Source: Lichenicoccus sp964247695
GTDB lineage: Bacteria; Pseudomonadota; Alphaproteobacteria; Acetobacterales; Acetobacteraceae
DNA: 64,000 nt
Assembly: GCA_964247695.1 (NCBI GenBank)
Contig: CAXTVI010000010.1
Coordinates: forward strand, 1 to 64,000
Direction: 5' to 3'
The stretch's first letter is position 1, and each line of letters opens with the position of its first letter. A program made the translations under genes and the position numbers. Positions 59,757 to 64,000 of this stretch are shown piece by piece. Under the pieces are notes generated by a model. The model was not told the DNA's origin, ran no database searches, and was given only the letters and a program-made list of their open reading frames with translations.

Positions 59757-62603
59757 TCAGCGCTTCCACCAGCCGGTGCGGCGCTTGGCCGGGGCGTCCG
59801 TCGCACCGACCAGGATCGGCTGGATGACATTCGCCGCACGCTCCGGTTCCGGCGCGGCAGCCACAGGCTCCGCCTCGACCGGCTCGACCGTCGTATCCAG
59901 TGCAGCGGCGGGTTGTCCGGCGACGGCCTGCGGCGCGGACTTCGCCGTCTTGGCCTTGGCCGTTCTCGCGCGCGGCGCTCCGGTCGACTTGGCTGCGGCC
60001 CGCGCACGCGGGGCCGGCTTCGTCTCGGCACTTTCCCCGTCGGCTGCCGCAGCCTTTGTAGTGCGCTTGCGCTTCGGCTTGACGGGAGCGGCTTCGGGTT
60101 CCGCATCGGCGATCACCGGCTCCGGCGCGGTCGCGACCGGCTCCGGTGGCTCGACGTCCGGCACCGCCTCCGGTGTGGCAGCCTCCGGTATGGCAGCCTC
60201 CGCCGCCGATGGGACCGGCTCCGGCTCGGCCGGTGCATGTGGCGCCGGCGGCTCCACCTCCTGTCCGATCACGTCGAAGATGTCGAACCCGTCGCCGAAC
60301 GGATCGGCCGGGGTGGGACCGGCATAGGGCAGCACCCCGCTGGCCTCGATCGGGGTCGTGGCGTCCACCGGCCTGCGGTTGCGGCCACCGCGGCGGCTGC
60401 GCTTGCGCGGGGGCGGTTCGCCGCCGGCATCCGGGGGCGCTACGGCGACCGCGTCGCCATCCTGTGCCGGCGGCAGGTCGGGCACGAATTCCGGGATGTC
60501 GCCCGCAAGGTCGGGCTGTTCGGCACCCTGCGTCGCCACGGGCGGTGCCTCTGCGGTGTCGTCACGACGCCCGCCACGCCGGCTGCGTCGGCGGCGCTTG
60601 CGACGGCGCTCCTTTTCACCCGCCTCGCCGGACGCGTCCGCGGCCGGCCGGCCGGGGGTTGCGCTGTCGGCAGCCGGAGCATCCTCGAGATCGTCGGGCT
60701 CGTCCGCCTCGTCATCCGTCTCGCCATCGAAGGCCGCCACGCTCTCGAAATCCTCGGCGGTGCCGTGCGAGATGACGCCGTTCGCCGGCAGCCTGCGCTC
60801 GGCAGCGACCTCGATGACCGGCACCGGAGCCGCTGGAACCTGTGGGCGCCCCGGCTCGATTTTCAGCGCCGGCGGGATCAGGCTATCATCGGCGGCGAAA
60901 TTGATCACCATGCGGTGCCGGCGCTCGATCTCGCCGAGCCAGACCCGCTTGTGGTTGAGCACATACAGCGCGACGGGGCCCGCCACCTTGACCAGGATCT
61001 CGGCGTAACGCTGCTTCCCGCCTTCCTCCTCGATGGCGCGCAGCACATGCAGGGCGGCGCTGTCGGTGCCGCGCATGAAGCCGGAGCCGGCGCAGTGCGG
61101 GCAGGGCACGAAGGTGCTCTCCACCAGCGACGGCCGCAGCCGCTGGCGCGACATCTCCAGCAGGCCGAAATGGCTGATCTGGCCGACCTGGATGCGGGCG
61201 CGGTCCTGGCGCAGCGCGTCCTTCAGCCGCCGCTCGACCATGGCGTTGTGCTTGCGGCTCTCCATGTCGATGAAATCGACCACGATCAGCCCGGCCAGGT
61301 CGCGCAGGCGCAACTGGCGCCCGAGTTCGTCGGCGGCTTCGAGGTTGGTGCGCAGCGCCGTCTCCTCGATGCCACGCTCGCGCGTCGAGCGCCCGGAGTT
61401 CACGTCGATGGCGACCAGCGCCTCGGTCTGGTTGATCACCAGGTAGCCGCCGGACTTGAGCTGCACCGTCGGCTGCAGCATCGCGTCCAGGTGGTGCTCG
61501 ACCTGGTAGTGCGAGAACAGCGGCTGGCCGTGGTCGCGCCAGAGGTTCACCTTCTGCGCGTTGGCCGGCATCAGCATGCGCATGAACTCGCGCGCCGCCT
61601 TCCAGCCGGTCTCGCCATCGACCGCGATCTCCTCGACGTCGCGCGTGTAGACGTCGCGGATCGCCCGCTTGATCAGGCTGGCTTCCTCGTAGATCAGCGA
61701 CGGCGCCACCGACCGCATGGTCTGGTCGCGTATGTCGTCCCACAGCCGCAGCAGATACTCGCAGTCCCGCTTGATCTCGGGCCTTGGTCTTTGAGCCCCG
61801 GCCGTGCGCACGATCATCGCCATGCCGCGCGGGATCTCGAGCTCGTTGGTGATCTCCTTGAGCCGCTTGCGGTCGGCCGCCGAGGTGATCTTGCGCGACA
61901 CGCCGCCGCCACGCAGCGAGTTCGGCATCAGCACGCAGAAGCGCCCGGCGAGCGAGATGTAGGTGGTGAGTGCCGCACCCTTGTTGCCGCGCTCCTCCTT
62001 GACGACCTGGATCAGCAGGATCTGCCGGCGCCGGATGACCTCCTGGATCTTGTACGAGCGCAGGAAGCGGGCCGCCTGGCGCGAGCTGCGATTGTCGTCG
62101 CCGCCATCCTCCTCGCCGCCCATGGCTTCGGGAGCCGGCTCCTCGGGACGCGGAGCCGCTGGCTCCGTCGCCTCCCCAGGCGCATCGTCGACGTCCGAGC
62201 CGCCTGCGTTCAGGTCGGGCGTGTCGCCCTGATGCTCGGCCGGGACTGAGCCGTTGCCGTCATCCGGCGCACCGGCGCTGTCACGCGCGTCCTCGCGGGC
62301 CTCCTCGGCGCGGGCCTCCTCCTCCTGCAACGCCAGCAGGCGTTCACGGTCGGCGACCGGGATCTGGTAGTAGTCCGGGTGGATCTCGCCGAAGGCCAGG
62401 AAGCCGTGGCGGTTGCCGCCATACTCGACGAACGCCGCCTGCAGGCTGGGTTCGACCCGGATGACCTTGGCGAGGTAGATGTTGCCCTTGAGTTGCTTCT
62501 TCGCGGATGTCTCGACGTCGTAATCTTCGAGGCGGTTACCGTCCAGCACGACCACGCGGGTTTCTTCCGCGTGGGTCGTGTCGATCAGCATACGTTTGGT
62601 CAT
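59757..62603 (-). CDS. rne: Ribonuclease E/G
   Basis: A 948-residue endoribonuclease that initiates mRNA decay and processes rRNA. The S1 domain (LKGNIYLAKVIRVEPSLQAAF) is split by an acidic insert of about 80 residues, as usual in alphaproteobacterial RNase E. The catalytic core has AIDVNSGRSTRERG and VVDFIDMESRKHN, with the metal-binding aspartates. The zinc-link is CPHCAGSG at about residue 498. After about residue 600 the protein is a long, charged Ala/Pro/Glu/Lys-rich tail with arginine-rich RRRRRSRRGGRR-type patches, the expected RNA and degradosome scaffold. ATG 62603 (MTKRMLIDTTHAEE) is preferred to upstream starts. The amidase gene lies divergently. Confidence 0.95.
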   Translation of the reverse strand: MTKRMLIDTTHAEETRVVVLDGNRLEDYDVETSAKKQLKGNIYLAKVIRVEPSLQAAFVEYGGNRHGFLAFGEIHPDYYQIPVADRERLLALQEEEARAEEAREDARDSAGAPDDGNGSVPAEHQGDTPDLNAGGSDVDDAPGEATEPAAPRPEEPAPEAMGGEEDGGDDNRSSRQAARFLRSYKIQEVIRRRQILLIQVVKEERGNKGAALTTYISLAGRFCVLMPNSLRGGGVSRKITSAADRKRLKEITNELEIPRGMAMIVRTAGAQRPRPEIKRDCEYLLRLWDDIRDQTMRSVAPSLIYEEASLIKRAIRDVYTRDVEEIAVDGETGWKAAREFMRMLMPANAQKVNLWRDHGQPLFSHYQVEHHLDAMLQPTVQLKSGGYLVINQTEALVAIDVNSGRSTRERGIEETALRTNLEAADELGRQLRLRDLAGLIVVDFIDMESRKHNAMVERRLKDALRQDRARIQVGQISHFGLLEMSRQRLRPSLVESTFVPCPHCAGSGFMRGTDSAALHVLRAIEEEGGKQRYAEILVKVAGPVALYVLNHKRVWLGEIERRHRMVINFAADDSLIPPALKIEPGRPQVPAAPVPVIEVAAERRLPANGVISHGTAEDFESVAAFDGETDDEADEPDDLEDAPAADSATPGRPAADASGEAGEKERRRKRRRRSRRGGRRDDTAEAPPVATQGAEQPDLAGDIPEFVPDLPPAQDGDAVAVAPPDAGGEPPPRKRSRRGGRNRRPVDATTPIEASGVLPYAGPTPADPFGDGFDIFDVIGQEVEPPAPHAPAEPEPVPSAAEAAIPEAATPEAVPDVEPPEPVATAPEPVIADAEPEAAPVKPKRKRTTKAAAADGESAETKPAPRARAAAKSTGAPRARTAKAKTAKSAPQAVAGQPAAALDTTVEPVEAEPVAAAPEPERAANVIQPILVGATDAPAKRRTGWWKR

Positions 62604-63152
62604 TAAGGGAGGGACTCCGATGCACCGCACCAGCGCCTCTGCCGGGCCGAAGCCGGGCGAGGCCGATTGGTGCGGCGGGATGTGGGACAGACTGGAAAGG
62701 ATGACCTGCGGCGCGCCGGTGGAAGCGCCGGGCCGGCAGCGCGTCGCGCAGCGGAATGAGCTCCGACGCTGCGCGCATGTGCTGTTCGGCGTGAAGGCGT
62801 GATCCGGCGCGCATGCAGGTCCTGTGCGAGGAGCGACGCGGACCAACAGAACGCGGACCGCGACGCCCGGGTGAGCGTCTCGTGCCGCCCTGCGCCGCTC
62901 CGTTCATCTGGAAGGATCGCAAGACGCGGCCGCGGCCGCATCTTCTCGCCAGCCGGACCGTTCCCCCGTGGGAACGCGGCAGGCGCTGCGTTGGGGCCAG
63001 CGGGCCGGGCAGCGCTCGACGCGCCACCACATATCAACACTGTGACGCAATCCCTTGCCCACTGCAAGCGGCGCGGTTTGCGTCGGACGATCCGTCTCCG
63101 AAATGCTGTCAACCGGCCGCGCAAACGGTCATAATACTGCAAGGTCAGGCCG
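62604..63152. other. Divergent intergenic region between rne and the amidase gene
   Basis: This 549-bp region has no convincing gene. It contains a 7-bp hairpin CGTTCCC-CCGT-GGGAACG at 62959-62976. The length is compatible with a long rne leader, the region by which RNase E autoregulates in other bacteria. No clear promoter was identified by eye. Confidence 0.5.
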
Positions 63153-64000
63153 GTGGAGCAGGTCGTGGAGTATTCTGGTCTCGCGCGCAGGGGGCTGGGT
63201 CGGCTCGCAGCAGCCGGCTTCGCCACATTCATCACACCACGGCACGCGGCAGTGGCGGCCACCGCTCATCGTCATGCGCATGGCCGCATGCATCCGGCGC
63301 CGGCCGCGATCGGGCGGGCGCTGCCGCCGAAGCCGCTGGTAATGCTCGACCCTGGTCATGGTGGCAAGGATCCAGGCGCCATCGGCGTGTCCGGCACCTA
63401 CGAGAAGCATATCGCGGTGGCCGCGGCGGGCGAGCTGCGCCGGCAGTTGCTGGCGACCGGCCGCTACCGGGTGTCGCTGGTGCGCGAGACCGACGTCTTC
63501 ATTCCGCTCGAGGACCGGGTGGCGATCGCCCAGGAGCGGCAGGCCGCCCTGTTCGTCTCGATGCATGCCGATGCCCTGCATGATCCGGCGGTGCGCGGCG
63601 CCAGCGTCTACACCCTGTCCGAGAACGCCTCGGACGCGCAGACCGCGGCACTGGCGCGCACCGAGAACAGCGCCGACCGCTATGCCGGGCCGCATGTGCA
63701 CGTCACCTCGCCGGAGGTGCAGCGCATCCTGGCGAGCCTGGTGCGGCAGGAGACCCGGGTGGGCTCGGCGCAGATGGCGCGCAGCGTTGTGGCGGCCTTC
63801 CGCCCGCGCGTCGGGCTGCTGACCAACCCGGACCGCCATGCCGCCTTTGTCGTGCTCAAGGCGGCGGACATCCCGAGCGTGCTGGTCGAGATGGGGTTCA
63901 TGTCGAACCGCCTAGACGAGACCGCGCTGCGCCAGGCCAGCCACCGGGCGATGGTGGCCGGCGCCCTGGCGCACGCCATCGACGGCTACTTCGCCGAGGC
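63153..64000 (+). CDS. N-acetylmuramoyl-L-alanine amidase, AmiC-type (3' truncated)
   Basis: A zinc amidase that cleaves the peptide from muramic acid during daughter-cell separation. The frame is open from a stop at 63132 and runs off the window. From GTG 63153 the N-terminus includes LARRGLGRLAAAGFATFIT, a possible Tat-type signal. Amidase_3 blocks are VMLDPGHGGKDPGAIG (zinc histidine and conserved Gly-rich loop), SMHADA and VLVEMGFMSN (catalytic glutamate). It lacks a visible AMIN domain before the catalytic part. The C-terminal end is outside the window. It is divergent from rne. Confidence 0.9.
   Translation, partial: MEQVVEYSGLARRGLGRLAAAGFATFITPRHAAVAATAHRHAHGRMHPAPAAIGRALPPKPLVMLDPGHGGKDPGAIGVSGTYEKHIAVAAAGELRRQLLATGRYRVSLVRETDVFIPLEDRVAIAQERQAALFVSMHADALHDPAVRGASVYTLSENASDAQTAALARTENSADRYAGPHVHVTSPEVQRILASLVRQETRVGSAQMARSVVAAFRPRVGLLTNPDRHAAFVVLKAADIPSVLVEMGFMSNRLDETALRQASHRAMVAGALAHAIDGYFAE

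Noticed and set aside
58155..62249. Plus-strand open frame of 1,364 codons antisense to the deaminase and RNase E genes
   Set aside because: A consequence of high GC in the third position; its residues are the Arg/Ala/Gly/Gln/His-rich type seen in shadow frames, and both minus-strand genes are clearly real.
1..64000. CRISPR arrays, tRNA or rRNA genes
   Set aside because: No regularly spaced repeats and no recognisable tRNA or rRNA core sequence were seen while reading the window; small RNA genes could still be missed without a covariance search.

Overview
The window is about 70% GC, densely coded, and reads as an alphaproteobacterial chromosome, most likely Acetobacteraceae or another Rhodospirillales lineage. 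That placement rests on the glycolate/malate synthase pair, the RNase E type, the azgA/guaB/rsmB grouping, the phytochrome-linked c-di-GMP enzyme and the gene style, not on a marker gene. No rRNA, tRNA, CRISPR array or intact insertion sequence was seen. One 100-base assembly gap (51495-51594) lies inside a gene.

Layout. 1-6744: end of glcF, then glcB (glycolate/glyoxylate to malate), a ketopantoate-reductase-like gene, and on the minus strand a methyltransferase and an OpgH-type glucan glucosyltransferase. 6922-13467: a complete sugar operon (isomerase/epimerase, AlsB/AlsA/AlsC-like ABC importer, RpiR regulator, PfkB kinase) behind a promoter that overlaps a 32-bp inverted repeat. 13459-20143: a MetX-like hydrolase divergent from a LuxR-type regulator, followed by a tight cassette of catalase-like heme protein, cyclooxygenase-like heme dioxygenase and a damaged patatin lipoprotein. 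Together these resemble an oxylipin-type lipid oxidation pathway.

20130-23994: Zn-dehydrogenase-like protein, a divergent 6-pyruvoyl-tetrahydropterin-synthase homologue, a glycosyltransferase and a RibD-type reductase, which may form a pterin or glycoside pathway. 24073-30122: a small membrane protein, flavin reductase, gamma carbonic anhydrase, two tandem TupA-like ATP-grasp genes and two MFS transporters. 30332-37894: signalling genes, namely a bacteriophytochrome-GGDEF-EAL, a second PAS-GGDEF-EAL and a GAF histidine kinase, with a ribitol-dehydrogenase-like SDR and a DCC protein between. 37902-42181: purine permease, guaB and rsmB. 42347-48957: a degenerate receiver-like protein, L,D-transpeptidase, OmpR-type regulator, DsbA-like protein, gamma-glutamyltranspeptidase, aminotransferase and a stress SDR.

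48958-50031 is a gene-poor stretch holding a decayed SMR efflux gene. 50032-58080: a flavoprotein, the gap-broken HerA-like ATPase, and a locus in which a 1,102-residue protein (ALK/LTK-like glycine-rich domain, Hint domain, paired repeats, glycosyltransferase) sits between two sulfotransferases. 58146-64000: secreted adenosine deaminase, RNase E and the start of an N-acetylmuramoyl-L-alanine amidase.

The most unusual systems are the cyclooxygenase/catalase/patatin cassette, the Hint-glycosyltransferase fusion with flanking sulfotransferases, and the pterin-synthase-like/glycosyltransferase cluster. Functions were assigned by reading motifs and recalling families; no database search was run.
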